A stretch of 12,386 nt of DNA from Clostridiales bacterium (GCA_004557805.1 SFFS01000098.1:1-12386), one strand, 5' to 3'. Counted from the stretch's first letter, positions 1 through 7,235 are shown. Numbers and translations are program-made. The notes: generated from the letters alone by a model not told the origin.

Positions 1-1
1 G

Positions 2-217
2 GTAAATTTTCGGCCGGATGATCCCCAGTACAAAAGGCGAGGGGATATGGTCGGCGAGATAGATATTGCCTTGCAGCTTTACCCGTCCTACCAGCCTGCG
101 CCGGAGCAGCAGCACCGAAACGCCGCCGTACAGCAGCACCGCCGCACACCCGCAGAGCCAGAGGAGCACGACGGGCTGAAAAGTAACCTGCGGCTGGCCC
201 GGTCCCTGCGCCAGGGA
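2..217 (-). pseudogene. Internal fragment of an M56/BlaR1-type metallopeptidase
   Basis: Read on the minus strand, with codons ending at position 2, this stretch gives a hydrophobic segment (VVLLWLCGCAAVLLYGG...) followed by a basic turn (LRRRLVGR). It ends in ADHIPSPFVLGIIRPKIY at the window edge. The 'PFVLGIIRPKIYLP' block, preceded by a transmembrane helix, is the signature just upstream of the HExxH zinc site in M56 (BlaR1/MecR1) membrane peptidases, which cleave repressors in antibiotic and cell-wall sensing. The HExxH itself would lie to the left, outside the window. The right boundary is uncertain (about 205-240) because the frame stays open into mutL sequence. It is a fragment: it is joined tail-against mutL in inverted orientation, and no start codon or ribosome site of its own can be assigned. 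I infer either a rearrangement or a chimeric contig end. The family call is fairly firm; any function here is not. Confidence 0.75.
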
Positions 218-2023
218 AACGGCTGCGGCATTGTCCGCAGCGAAATCCGTATGGCGTTTGCCCGGCATGCCACCAGCAAACTGCGCAAGGAGGAGGACCT
301 CGCGTCTATCCATACGCTCGGCTTCCGCGGCGAAGCGCTGGCTTCCATTGCGGCGGTTGCGCGCGTAGAACTGACCACGCGCACCGCGCAGGACGACAGC
401 GGCGCAAAGGCGATCGTCGAGGGCGGAAATTTCGTTTCCATTGAGGAAGCAGGCTGTCCCGAAGGAACGGCTATCGTCGTAAAGGACCTGTTTTACAACG
501 TGCCCGCGCGTAAAAAGTTTCTGAAAAAGCCCGCGACGGAAGGCGGCATCATTTCTGATTTTATGATGCGGCTCATTCTGGCGCGGCCCGATATATCGTT
601 CCGCTTTGTAAACGGCGGCAAGCAGGTCTACCGCAGCACCGGTAATGGGAACCTCAAAGACGCTATTTTCAGTGTGCTTGGCGCGCAGGCTGCGCGAAAC
701 CTGACCGAAGTGAAGGGCAGCGCGGCGGGAATGGCGATTGAAGGTTACGTGGGCGTGGGGGAGGCGGCGCGCTCAAGCCGCGCGATGCAGACGTTCGTGC
801 TGAACGGCCGCGTGGTACGCAACACCGTGCTTTCGCAGGCGGTGGAGGAAGGCTGCCGCGAACGTGTGATGATCGGGAAATACCCTATTTGCGCGCTGCA
901 CATTTCCATGCCGTATGAGGCGGTGGACGTAAACGTTCATCCCAACAAGCTGGAAGTGCGGTTCGCGGACGAGCGTGCGATTCTCGACGGGCTTGCACGC
1001 GTGGTGCGTTCGTCTTTCGAAATTGAACCGCTGCGCGCCGCGCCAAAGGTTGCGCTGGACGAAACCGATGAAAGCGCCGCAAAGCCGATGCCGCCCAGAC
1101 CTGCGCATGTATCGGTCGTGTCTCCTGCGATGAAACCGTTCCTGTTTGAAGAGCCTGCGGCACAGGCGCAGACGGCGCTGCACGATGGTGCGGAAAACGC
1201 ATACCGACCGTCGGTCGGGAACCCTTGGAGCAACGATAGAGAAGACGGACTGCCGGTCGGAAAGCTGGAGCGCATTCCTATTGCACCGCAGCGGCCGGAG
1301 GAACCCATAAATCCGTCAGCGGAAACGGCGCATCCGACGGAAAAAGCGGTTTCCGCGCCTTCGGTTTCAGAAACGCCCAAACCGCAGCCGAAGCCTGAAC
1401 CGGAACAGCTGAGTATGCCGGAAATTGCACCGCCGGAAGAAAAAGAACGGCTGCCGCTGCGACTTGTCGGCGTAGCGTGGAAGGAATATATCCTGCTGGA
1501 AATGGGCGAAACGCTGTATCTGGTCGATCAGCATGCGGCGCATGAGCGTATTCTGTATGAAAAATTCAACCGTGAAAAGGATACGGGCGTGATTTCGCAG
1601 CCGCTGCTGGCGCCCATGGTGGTGCAGCTTTCACATAGAGAGTATTCGGTTCTGCTGGAAAACGCTGAACTGCTGCGGCAGACCGGTTTTGAAATCGACG
1701 ATTATGGCGACCGTTCAGTGCGCGTTTCGGCTGTGCCTGTGGTGCTGGGCGTGCCACAGGTGCGCGACTTTTTCGGAGAGATGGCCGATCGGATTTCTGA
1801 ATACCGCACGCTGCCAACAAAGGAGATGCGCCGCGACGCGCTGGTAAAACTGGCGTGCCGCAAGGCTGTGAAGGCGGGCGATACGCTGCTGATGGATCAG
1901 ATTGAAGCGCTGATTGCGCAAATGCTCAAAACCGGCGCGCCGCCGACCTGCCCGCATGGGAGGCCGTTGGTGGTTAAGATCGAAAAAACGGAACTGGACA
2001 AGCGTTTCCGGAGGATTGTATGA
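218..2023 (+). CDS. mutL: DNA mismatch repair protein MutL, 5'-truncated
   Basis: MutL is the mismatch-repair GHKL ATPase that links MutS to strand incision. Recognisable sequence starts at NGCGI (218-232) and runs through AFARHATSKLR and GFRGEALASI (ATP-lid motif) to the KDLFYNVPARKKFLKKP block. A Pro/Glu-rich linker of roughly 120 residues follows (about 1080-1440), then a complete C-terminal endonuclease domain: DQHAAHERILYE metal motif (1526-1561), ACRKAVKAGD (about 1852-1881) and CPHGRP (1949-1966). This is the nicking MutL of bacteria that lack MutH. The first ~55-60 residues, with the catalytic Glu and Mg-binding Asn of the ELVENSIDAG motif and the Asp of DNGCGI, are absent and replaced by inverted M56-peptidase sequence. 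An ATG at 47 is in frame, but it lies in that foreign part and has no convincing Shine-Dalgarno sequence. As it stands the ATPase should be dead. The stop overlaps the miaA start (ATGA). Confidence 0.93.
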   Translation, partial: NGCGIVRSEIRMAFARHATSKLRKEEDLASIHTLGFRGEALASIAAVARVELTTRTAQDDSGAKAIVEGGNFVSIEEAGCPEGTAIVVKDLFYNVPARKKFLKKPATEGGIISDFMMRLILARPDISFRFVNGGKQVYRSTGNGNLKDAIFSVLGAQAARNLTEVKGSAAGMAIEGYVGVGEAARSSRAMQTFVLNGRVVRNTVLSQAVEEGCRERVMIGKYPICALHISMPYEAVDVNVHPNKLEVRFADERAILDGLARVVRSSFEIEPLRAAPKVALDETDESAAKPMPPRPAHVSVVSPAMKPFLFEEPAAQAQTALHDGAENAYRPSVGNPWSNDREDGLPVGKLERIPIAPQRPEEPINPSAETAHPTEKAVSAPSVSETPKPQPKPEPEQLSMPEIAPPEEKERLPLRLVGVAWKEYILLEMGETLYLVDQHAAHERILYEKFNREKDTGVISQPLLAPMVVQLSHREYSVLLENAELLRQTGFEIDDYGDRSVRVSAVPVVLGVPQVRDFFGEMADRISEYRTLPTKEMRRDALVKLACRKAVKAGDTLLMDQIEALIAQMLKTGAPPTCPHGRPLVVKIEKTELDKRFRRIV

Positions 2024-2970
2024 AGCCGTTGGCCGTATGCATCGCCGGGCCGACGGCGTGCGGGAAGACCGCCGCAGCGGTGGCGGTTTGCCGCGCGCTG
2101 AACGGCGAAGTGATTTCGATGGATTCGATGCAGATTTATCGCGGCATGGACGTGGGCACTGCAAAGCCTACAGCCGCCGAACGCGTCGGGATTCCGCATC
2201 ATATGATCGATATCCTGCCGCCGACGGCTGCATATTCGGTTTCCGAGTATCAGCGCGATGCGGGCGCTGCCGCGGCGGAGATTCTCGCGCGCGGAAAGCT
2301 GCCTGTATTTGCAGGCGGCACGGGGCTGTATCTGCAGGCGGTGAAGCATCCGATGCGCTTTGCAGGCGTGGACGGCAACGAGGCTGTTCGCTCGCGCCTG
2401 CGCGCGCAGGCGGAAACCGACGAAGGCCGCAGTGCGCTCTGGAGGCGCTTATGCGCCGAAGATCCCCAAAGCGCCGCGCATTTGCACCCGAACGACGTGC
2501 GGCGCGTAGTGCGCGCACTCGAGGTGCTCGAAACAACGGGCAGGCCGATGGGTGAAACGGACGATTGGGAAGCGCCACCGGAATATGATTTTCTGACGAT
2601 AGGCATTCGCTGGCCACGCGAAACGCTGCGCGCGCGGATTGAAGAGCGCGTGAACGAAATGGCGCGCCGCGGACTTGCGGACGAGGTGCGCAGACTGCAA
2701 AAGGCGGGCGTGACGCGAAGCGCGCAGTCGATGCAGGCCATCGGCTACAAGGAAATCTGCGAGGCGCTTGCGGGGGAATGCACGATGGGAAAAGCGCTTG
2801 CGCTGGTGAACATTCATACGCGTCAGTATGCGAAAAAGCAGATGACGTGGCTTGCGCGCGATGAAGAAATTGAGTGGTTTGACGCGGATGCGTTTCCGAA
2901 CGCTCAGGCGCTGCACGAAAAAATAATCGCCCGAATCAGGGCTTATCAGGAGGAACGAAAGCATGAATAA
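2020..2970 (+). CDS. miaA: tRNA dimethylallyltransferase MiaA
   Basis: MiaA transfers a dimethylallyl group to N6 of A37 in tRNAs that read UNN codons, the first step to ms2i6A. The 316-residue product is of family length. It has the P-loop GPTACGKT (residues 10-17, with Cys where Ser is usual), the tRNA/prenyl-binding block DSMQIYRGMDVGTAKPT (35-51), the GGTGLYLQA motif near 100-110, and the C-terminal RQYAKKQMTWLARD segment that contacts the anticodon loop. The ATG overlaps the mutL stop by 4 bases and follows an in-gene GGAGG (about 2009-2013), so translation is coupled. It overlaps the next gene by 8 bases. A mutL-miaA pair is the standard Firmicute order. hfq, which often follows miaA in this group, is not present here. 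Confidence 0.97.
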   Translation: MKPLAVCIAGPTACGKTAAAVAVCRALNGEVISMDSMQIYRGMDVGTAKPTAAERVGIPHHMIDILPPTAAYSVSEYQRDAGAAAAEILARGKLPVFAGGTGLYLQAVKHPMRFAGVDGNEAVRSRLRAQAETDEGRSALWRRLCAEDPQSAAHLHPNDVRRVVRALEVLETTGRPMGETDDWEAPPEYDFLTIGIRWPRETLRARIEERVNEMARRGLADEVRRLQKAGVTRSAQSMQAIGYKEICEALAGECTMGKALALVNIHTRQYAKKQMTWLARDEEIEWFDADAFPNAQALHEKIIARIRAYQEERKHE

Positions 2971-4198
2971 CGCAGAAAAACTGGTTTTGCAGGCAGAGAA
3001 GGACTGTGCCCCCGTTTTTGAAAGGCTCGCGCAGCTGGAACGGCAGAATTTTGCCCGCGTGATGCAGGCGTTTCAGGAAGAGAACGTGGGCGCGCAGCAT
3101 TTTGCGCCTTCGACCGGATACGGTTTCGACGATATGAGTCGCGATACGCTCAGCCGCGTGTATGCGCGCGCACTGGGCGCGGAGAGCGCGCTGGTGCGCC
3201 CGCAGATCACCTGCGGCACGCACGCGCTGGCTGTAACGCTGTTCGGCCTGCTGCGGCCGGGACAGAATATGCTGGCGGCGGCCGGCCGTCCTTACGATAC
3301 GCTGGAAAGCGTGATCGGCATTGAGAAGAAGGTCGACGGTTCGCTGGCCGATTGGGGCGTGGGCTACGGTGAGGTGGAGCTGAACGCCGACGGCACTCCG
3401 AACCTCGCTGCGATCGAGGCGGCGGTAAACGAAAAAACCGGGCTTGTGCTGGTACAGCGTTCGCGCGGATATGCCTGGCGCGATGCGCTGACGCTCGAAC
3501 AGATCAGCGCTATCAGCGAGACGGTGCATCGCAAAAATCCGAAAACCGTCGTCATGGTCGATAACTGCTACGGCGAGTTTACCGATGTGAAAGAGCCGGT
3601 TGCGTGCGGCGCGGACATCATGGCCGGTTCGCTCATCAAGAACATCGGCGGCGGCCTTGCGCCGACAGGCGGTTATGTCGCCGGGCGGGAAGAGTGCGTG
3701 GCGCGCGTGGCCGACCGCATCGGCTGCCCCGGCGTGGGCGCGGAAGCGGGATCGTATGCGGCGAGCTACCGGCCGTTCTATCAGGGCCTGTACATGGCTC
3801 CGCATACGGTGATGCAGGCAATCCGCGGCGCGGCGCTGTGTGCCCGCGTCTACGAACTGGCCGGATACGAAACCAGTCCGGCGTTCGACGCGCACCGCAC
3901 GGATATCATTCAGGCCATCAAGCTGGGAAGTCCGGAGAAAATGATCGCTTTCTGCAAAGCGCTGCAGGCGGCTTCCCCGGTCGACAGCAACGCCGCGCCC
4001 GAGCCGGACGACATGCCCGGCTATGCCGATGCGGTCATTATGGCGGCGGGAACGTTCGTGTCGGGCGCGTCCATCGAGCTCAGCTGCGACGGCCCCATCC
4101 GTGAACCGTACACGCTCTATTGGCAGGGCGGCCTGACATACGAACATTGCCGCATGGCGGTAGTAAAAACGCTGGAAGCGGTTGGCATAAAGAAGTGA
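2963..4198 (+). CDS. PLP-dependent methionine gamma-lyase family protein (YnbB/'aluminium resistance' family)
   Basis: This 411-residue protein is a fold-type I PLP enzyme of the family annotated as methionine gamma-lyase-related or aluminium resistance protein (YnbB in Bacillus). Visible landmarks are HFAPSTGYGFDD near the N terminus (46-57), ITCGTHAL (82-89), the cofactor-binding segment VMVDNCYGEF (197-206, Asp200 expected to contact the pyridine nitrogen), and SLIKNIGGGLAPTGGY (223-238) with Lys226 as the likely Schiff-base lysine. The family is assigned to cleavage of sulfur amino acids by homology, but the true substrate of most members is unproven. The ATG lies inside the end of miaA (8-base overlap, ATGAATAA) behind AGGAGGA, so it is the last gene of the mutL-miaA operon and is followed by a terminator. 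In Bacillus and many Clostridia this gene lies close to lexA, as it does here after one inserted gene. Confidence 0.93.
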   Translation: MNNAEKLVLQAEKDCAPVFERLAQLERQNFARVMQAFQEENVGAQHFAPSTGYGFDDMSRDTLSRVYARALGAESALVRPQITCGTHALAVTLFGLLRPGQNMLAAAGRPYDTLESVIGIEKKVDGSLADWGVGYGEVELNADGTPNLAAIEAAVNEKTGLVLVQRSRGYAWRDALTLEQISAISETVHRKNPKTVVMVDNCYGEFTDVKEPVACGADIMAGSLIKNIGGGLAPTGGYVAGREECVARVADRIGCPGVGAEAGSYAASYRPFYQGLYMAPHTVMQAIRGAALCARVYELAGYETSPAFDAHRTDIIQAIKLGSPEKMIAFCKALQAASPVDSNAAPEPDDMPGYADAVIMAAGTFVSGASIELSCDGPIREPYTLYWQGGLTYEHCRMAVVKTLEAVGIKK

Positions 4199-4234
4199 TT
4201 TTCGGAGCGGCAGGGCCGCCCTGGGAACGAAGAC

Positions 4235-4270
4235 CCGGCTTGTCTGGAAAGGCAGGCCGGACGCTTTTTT
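4235..4270 (+). terminator. Intrinsic terminator of the mutL-miaA-ynbB operon
   Basis: CCGGCTTGTCT / AGGCAGGCCGG form an 11-bp stem (two G-U wobbles) around a GGAA tetraloop, followed by ACGC and six T residues (4265-4270). It lies 36 bp after the PLP-enzyme stop. A smaller hairpin (CAGGG-CCG-CCCTG, about 4211-4223) precedes it and may be incidental. Confidence 0.88.
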
Positions 4271-4321
4271 GACAGGTGGGATTGCAGGCTGGATATTTGC
4301 AGCCAAAGAGATAGATGTGGC

Positions 4322-4350
4322 TTGAAGAGGCTTCCTTTGCGCGCTATAAT
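4322..4350 (+). promoter_or_regulatory. Sigma-A-type promoter for the methyltransferase gene
   Basis: TTGAAG (4322-4327), a 17-bp spacer and a perfect TATAAT (4345-4350) lie 40 bp upstream of the ATG. A GGAGG ribosome site follows at 4377-4381. The operon upstream is already terminated, so this gene is transcribed on its own. Confidence 0.75.
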
Positions 4351-4390
4351 CCAATAAATGGCAAATCGGGACTTACGGAGGTAAAGCGTT

Positions 4391-5041
4391 ATGCTTGAGA
4401 AAATGGGAGAGTTTTTTGAAGCTCGACTAAGCGGATATGAGAAACACCAGTTAACCTGTATTGATTCAGCACAAGAGTTCTACCCTTTTACCGCAAGCTG
4501 CCTGCCGCAGATGGTTGATTCGAATGTTTTGGATTTGGGATGCGGAACAGGTTTGGAAATAGGGTATTATTTTGAAACCGTCCCTACAGCAAAAATCACT
4601 GGTATTGACCTATCACCTGTGATGCTTGCTGCGCTTCGCGATAAGTTTCCGGACAAATCGTTGACTTTGATAGCTGACTCATATTTTGATGTACCGCTGG
4701 AAGCGTGTGCATTTGATGCGGCAGTGTCTGTCGAGTCACTCCATCATTTCACGAAGGAAGAAAAGATCCCTTTGTATAAGAAAGTGTGGCATGCATTAAA
4801 ACCGAGCGGTTTTTTGATTTTGACAGATTACTTCGCTATCTTAGATGAAGAAGAGCGATTTCATCGTGAAGAGTTTTTACGCCTAAAAAAAGAACAGGGT
4901 ATTAATGATAACGCGTTTTATCACTATGATACCCCATTGACTGTGGAGCATGAAAAGGAGGCTCTGCTGTCTGCCGGATTTTCTTCCGTTATTGAGGTGA
5001 AAAACTGGGGCGCGACTTATACCCTGAAGGCAAACAGATAA
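4391..5041 (+). CDS. Class I SAM-dependent methyltransferase
   Basis: The 216-residue product has a Rossmann-type SAM-binding core: VLDLGCGTGLEIGYYF (motif I, about residues 46-61), TGIDLSPVML (motif II acidic loop, about 70-79), an ESLHHF segment (about 115-120) in the motif IV/V region, and LKPSGFLILTDY (motif VI, about 135-146). The N-terminal MLEKMGEFFEARLSGYEKH is shared with small-molecule methyltransferases of Clostridia whose substrate is unknown. The start is well supported by GGAGG nine bases upstream. Base composition differs from the neighbours: a hand count of 4801-4860 gives 23 G/C in 60, against 36 in 60 for 3301-3360. Codons are also AT-rich. With its own promoter and its position between two genes usually found close together, it looks like a horizontally acquired cargo gene. 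The substrate cannot be named. Confidence 0.88.
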   Translation: MLEKMGEFFEARLSGYEKHQLTCIDSAQEFYPFTASCLPQMVDSNVLDLGCGTGLEIGYYFETVPTAKITGIDLSPVMLAALRDKFPDKSLTLIADSYFDVPLEACAFDAAVSVESLHHFTKEEKIPLYKKVWHALKPSGFLILTDYFAILDEEERFHREEFLRLKKEQGINDNAFYHYDTPLTVEHEKEALLSAGFSSVIEVKNWGATYTLKANR

Positions 5042-5338
5042 CTTCCAATTTGTCGAGCCGCCTCGTGAAAGTCTGTTCGCGTGTTGTATCTAAAAAATAA
5101 CCCTCCATCATCGGTTCGTCATGTTCTTGATAGTAAAAAGCAGCTTTTACGCAGCTTGATTGCAATATATCGGCAACAATCTCCTGATGACCGAGAGACG
5201 CATTTCTCTGATGATTGGCGGAGAAAAGAATATCGTCGGGCGTTCGGGAAGAGGAGCGTCCGTTTTCGATATTTGCTCCGCGCGCTTCCGGGTGAGGAAC
5301 GGATACTGCCTGCAAGGCCAGATTGCGCTGCGCAACGT
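5042..5338. other. Unrecognised ~300-bp intergenic stretch
   Basis: No supported gene was found on either strand between the methyltransferase stop and the lexA terminator. Several open frames cross it, the longest on the minus strand (about 120 codons, running into the terminator and into the 3' end of the methyltransferase). None has a good ribosome site or a recognisable motif. The left part is AT-richer than the genome and may belong to the same acquired segment as the methyltransferase. It may hold a decayed gene, but I cannot identify one. Confidence 0.4.
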
Positions 5339-5361
5339 AAAAAGGCGGCATTAGCCGCCTT
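5339..5361 (-). terminator. Intrinsic terminator of lexA
   Basis: On the minus strand, AAGGCGGC-TAAT-GCCGCCTT (5342-5361) is a perfect 8-bp stem with a 4-base loop, running into TTTTT (5343-5339). It lies 45 bp after the lexA stop. The plus strand has no T tract after the stem, so it acts leftward only. Confidence 0.85.
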
Positions 5362-5405
5362 AAAAATTCCAGAAATCATGTTCCCCATGGCCGGACTTTT
5401 TGCCC

Positions 5406-6014
5406 TTAATACTGCCGCAGAAGCGCGGTTACTTTTCCCAGAATAATTACGTCATCGACGATGATCGGCTCCATCGTTTCGTTTTCCGGCTGAAGCCTGA
5501 AATGACCGTTCTCGCGGAAGAAGCGCTTCACGGTTGCCTCGCCGTCGATCATCGCAACGACGATTTCGCCGTTATCGGCCGTCTGCTGCCGGCGGACGAC
5601 CACCATGTCGCCATCACGGATGCCTGCGTCGATCATGCTCGTGCCGCGAACGTTCAAAATGAAATGCTCGCCTGAGCCGACGAAGGATTCTGGCAGCGGC
5701 ATTTCTTCAATGAATTCCTGCTCCGCCGGGATCGGAACGCCTGCAGCGACCTCACCGATGACCGGTACGGACACAATATTTTCTGTTTCACGTTCCTTTC
5801 CGGCGAGTACCTCGATGGCGCGGGGCTTCATATCGTCCCGGTGCAGCAGGCCTTTTTTTTCGAGCCGCTGCAAATGGCCATGAACGGTAGAGGTGGATTT
5901 CAGGGAAACGGCTTCGCAGATTTCGCGCACGGACGGGGGATAGCCCTTTTCACGGATTTCCTGCTTGATGAATTCCAGAATCTTCTCCTGCGTATCGCCT
6001 CTGGGCCTGCGCAC
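5406..6014 (-). CDS. lexA: LexA, SOS-response repressor and self-cleaving serine protease
   Basis: LexA represses DNA-damage genes and cleaves itself when RecA filaments form. From GTG at 6014 the product is 202 residues, the family norm. A winged helix-turn-helix lies at 1-65 (YPPSVREICEAVSLKSTSTV as recognition region). The Ala91-Gly92 scissile bond is in GEVAAGVPIP, the nucleophile is Ser126 in RGTSMIDAGI, and the general-base Lys163 is in ATVKRFF. I prefer GTG 6014 over the in-frame GTG at 6032: GGAGGT (6026-6021) sits at ideal spacing from 6014, and the residues after it (RRPRGDTQEKILEFI) match the usual LexA start. The catalytic-Ser motif reads RGTSM where GDSM is usual, a substitution next to the serine. 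The gene has its own promoter, an SOS box and a terminator, which fits autoregulation. Read-through from the deacetylase upstream is possible, since no terminator separates them. Confidence 0.96.
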   Translation of the reverse strand: MRRPRGDTQEKILEFIKQEIREKGYPPSVREICEAVSLKSTSTVHGHLQRLEKKGLLHRDDMKPRAIEVLAGKERETENIVSVPVIGEVAAGVPIPAEQEFIEEMPLPESFVGSGEHFILNVRGTSMIDAGIRDGDMVVVRRQQTADNGEIVVAMIDGEATVKRFFRENGHFRLQPENETMEPIIVDDVIILGKVTALLRQY

Positions 6015-6051
6015 ACAAAAACCTCCCTCCACGCGATGCGTTCATGCGGGC

Positions 6052-6080
6052 ATTATAGCATGCGCGGAGAGAGGAATCAA
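6052..6080 (-). promoter_or_regulatory. lexA promoter
   Basis: On the minus strand, TTGATT (6080-6075), a 17-bp spacer and TATAAT (6057-6052) lie 38 bp upstream of the GTG start. It lies within the short gap between the deacetylase stop and lexA. Confidence 0.8.
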
Positions 6081-6088
6081 GCAAAATA

Positions 6089-6102
6089 AAAACATTTGTT
6101 CG
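6089..6102. promoter_or_regulatory. LexA operator (SOS box)
   Basis: Read on the minus strand this is CGAACAAATGTTTT. Against the Bacillus/Clostridium SOS box consensus CGAACRNRYGTTYG, 13 of 14 positions agree, with only the last base differing. It lies 8 bp upstream of the lexA -35 element, a position consistent with LexA repressing its own gene. Confidence 0.78.
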
Positions 6103-6107
6103 CTATT

Positions 6108-7211
6108 TTACTGCGCCGGGAACCCCATGCGCACACCGTCGATTTTTTCGGTGATGTCCGTGGTGACAACGGCAAATTCATAACCGTTTTCGCGGAAATA
6201 CTGAACCAGATCGGGCAGCATGTTGATCGTTTTCTGTTTGCCGTCGTGCATGAGCAGCACCACGTCGCCCGAACAGTGCGAAGCGGTATCGATGGCGTAT
6301 TCATACGCCTCGTCGTAGGTGTCGATACCGGCCTCGGCGTCGCCGTTGAGAGCGTTCCAGTCGATCCAGAGATAGCCAAGCGATTCCAGCGCGCGCTTGC
6401 TCTGCGCGGAGAGGGTGGAGGAACCGTAGGGAACGCGCGCGACGGTCATCGGATACTCAAAGCCGAGCGCCTCGTTCACGCGATTCTGGCATTTTTTGAA
6501 ATCGGCAATGCAGGAAGCGGTGCTTTCCTGAAGCGTGCTTTGGTTGTGTGAATAGGAATGGTTGCCGATCACATGACCGAAATCGTAGATGGCGCGCAGA
6601 AACACCGGATGCGCCTTGACATATGCGCCCACGACAAAGAACGTCGCTTTCACATCGAGCGCGTCGAGCGCGGAAAGCAGCTCCATGGTGTACTTGGAGG
6701 GCGCGTCGTCAAAAGTGAAGTAGACCTTTTTCTGATTTTCCGCGCGCTGCGCGGAAGAACCGTCCAGCGCGGCGAATACTTCGTCAACGGTCAACGTGCG
6801 ATAGCCTTCGCCGGCGTCATAGCAGAGTACGCCCGCGTCGTTATAGTACCATTCGCCGGTCAGTTTGAACTTGGTCAGCACAGGCGTTTTTCCTTCCGAT
6901 TCGACGGATGCGCCGGGTTCAGAAGAAAGCGCGAGGCCAACGGGCAGCTGCGGCCACAGCCAGAGGAACTGCTCCTCGGAAAGAAGCGTCCCTTTCCGGA
7001 GCGTCGCTCCCTCGAGAACGTCCGGCCAGGTAAGGCCGAACGCGACCGCGCTTTCAACATCCAGCGTTATATCGGAGGAAAGCGCAAAAAAAAGCGCGCC
7101 GCCAAACTGCTCCCATGTGCCGGAGGGCAGGGGAGTTCCGGTTTCGGCGGACGCGCAGAGAGGCGCAATGCAGACGAACAGGGCAAGCAAAAAGATAAAG
7201 ATGCGCTTCAA
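6108..7211 (-). CDS. Secreted polysaccharide deacetylase (NodB-fold, CE4)
   Basis: The 367-residue product begins with a signal peptide (KR, then a hydrophobic core, with an AxA site CASA near residue 22), so it is exported. Residues ~24-155 form an unrecognised N-terminal region. A NodB deacetylase domain follows from ~161. The metal and base residues are in TFDDAPS (Asp168, Asp169) and HSYSH (His218, His222). RVPYG (259-263), DWNALNG (284-290) and LLMHDG (319-324) supply the remaining CE4 motifs. All catalytic residues look intact, so it should remove N-acetyl (or O-acetyl) groups from peptidoglycan or another envelope glycan; the exact substrate is not readable. The start is TTG at 7211, supported by AGGAGAG upstream and by the signal peptide beginning there. 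It follows the kinase gene by 24 bp and is the third gene of the glgB operon. Confidence 0.93.
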   Translation of the reverse strand: MKRIFIFLLALFVCIAPLCASAETGTPLPSGTWEQFGGALFFALSSDITLDVESAVAFGLTWPDVLEGATLRKGTLLSEEQFLWLWPQLPVGLALSSEPGASVESEGKTPVLTKFKLTGEWYYNDAGVLCYDAGEGYRTLTVDEVFAALDGSSAQRAENQKKVYFTFDDAPSKYTMELLSALDALDVKATFFVVGAYVKAHPVFLRAIYDFGHVIGNHSYSHNQSTLQESTASCIADFKKCQNRVNEALGFEYPMTVARVPYGSSTLSAQSKRALESLGYLWIDWNALNGDAEAGIDTYDEAYEYAIDTASHCSGDVVLLMHDGKQKTINMLPDLVQYFRENGYEFAVVTTDITEKIDGVRMGFPAQ

Positions 7212-7235
7212 AGGAAACTCTCCTTTTCTTTCGTA

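Noticed and set aside
47..217. ATG at 47 as the real mutL start
   Set aside because: The residues from 47 to 217 show no MutL homology and the other strand reads as an M56 peptidase. The frame is open by chance.
1080..1440. Pro/Glu-rich stretch in mutL as a repeat array or CRISPR-like element
   Set aside because: It is the variable linker between the MutL ATPase and endonuclease domains and has no regular period. No CRISPR-type repeat was seen in the window.
2936..4354. 472-codon open frame antisense to the PLP enzyme
   Set aside because: It is a shadow of a well-supported gene, spans the operon terminator, and gives an Arg/His-rich product with no family features.
4989..5351. 120-codon open frame on the minus strand between the methyltransferase and lexA
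   Set aside because: It starts inside the lexA terminator hairpin, overlaps the methyltransferase 3' end, has no ribosome site and has no recognisable motif.
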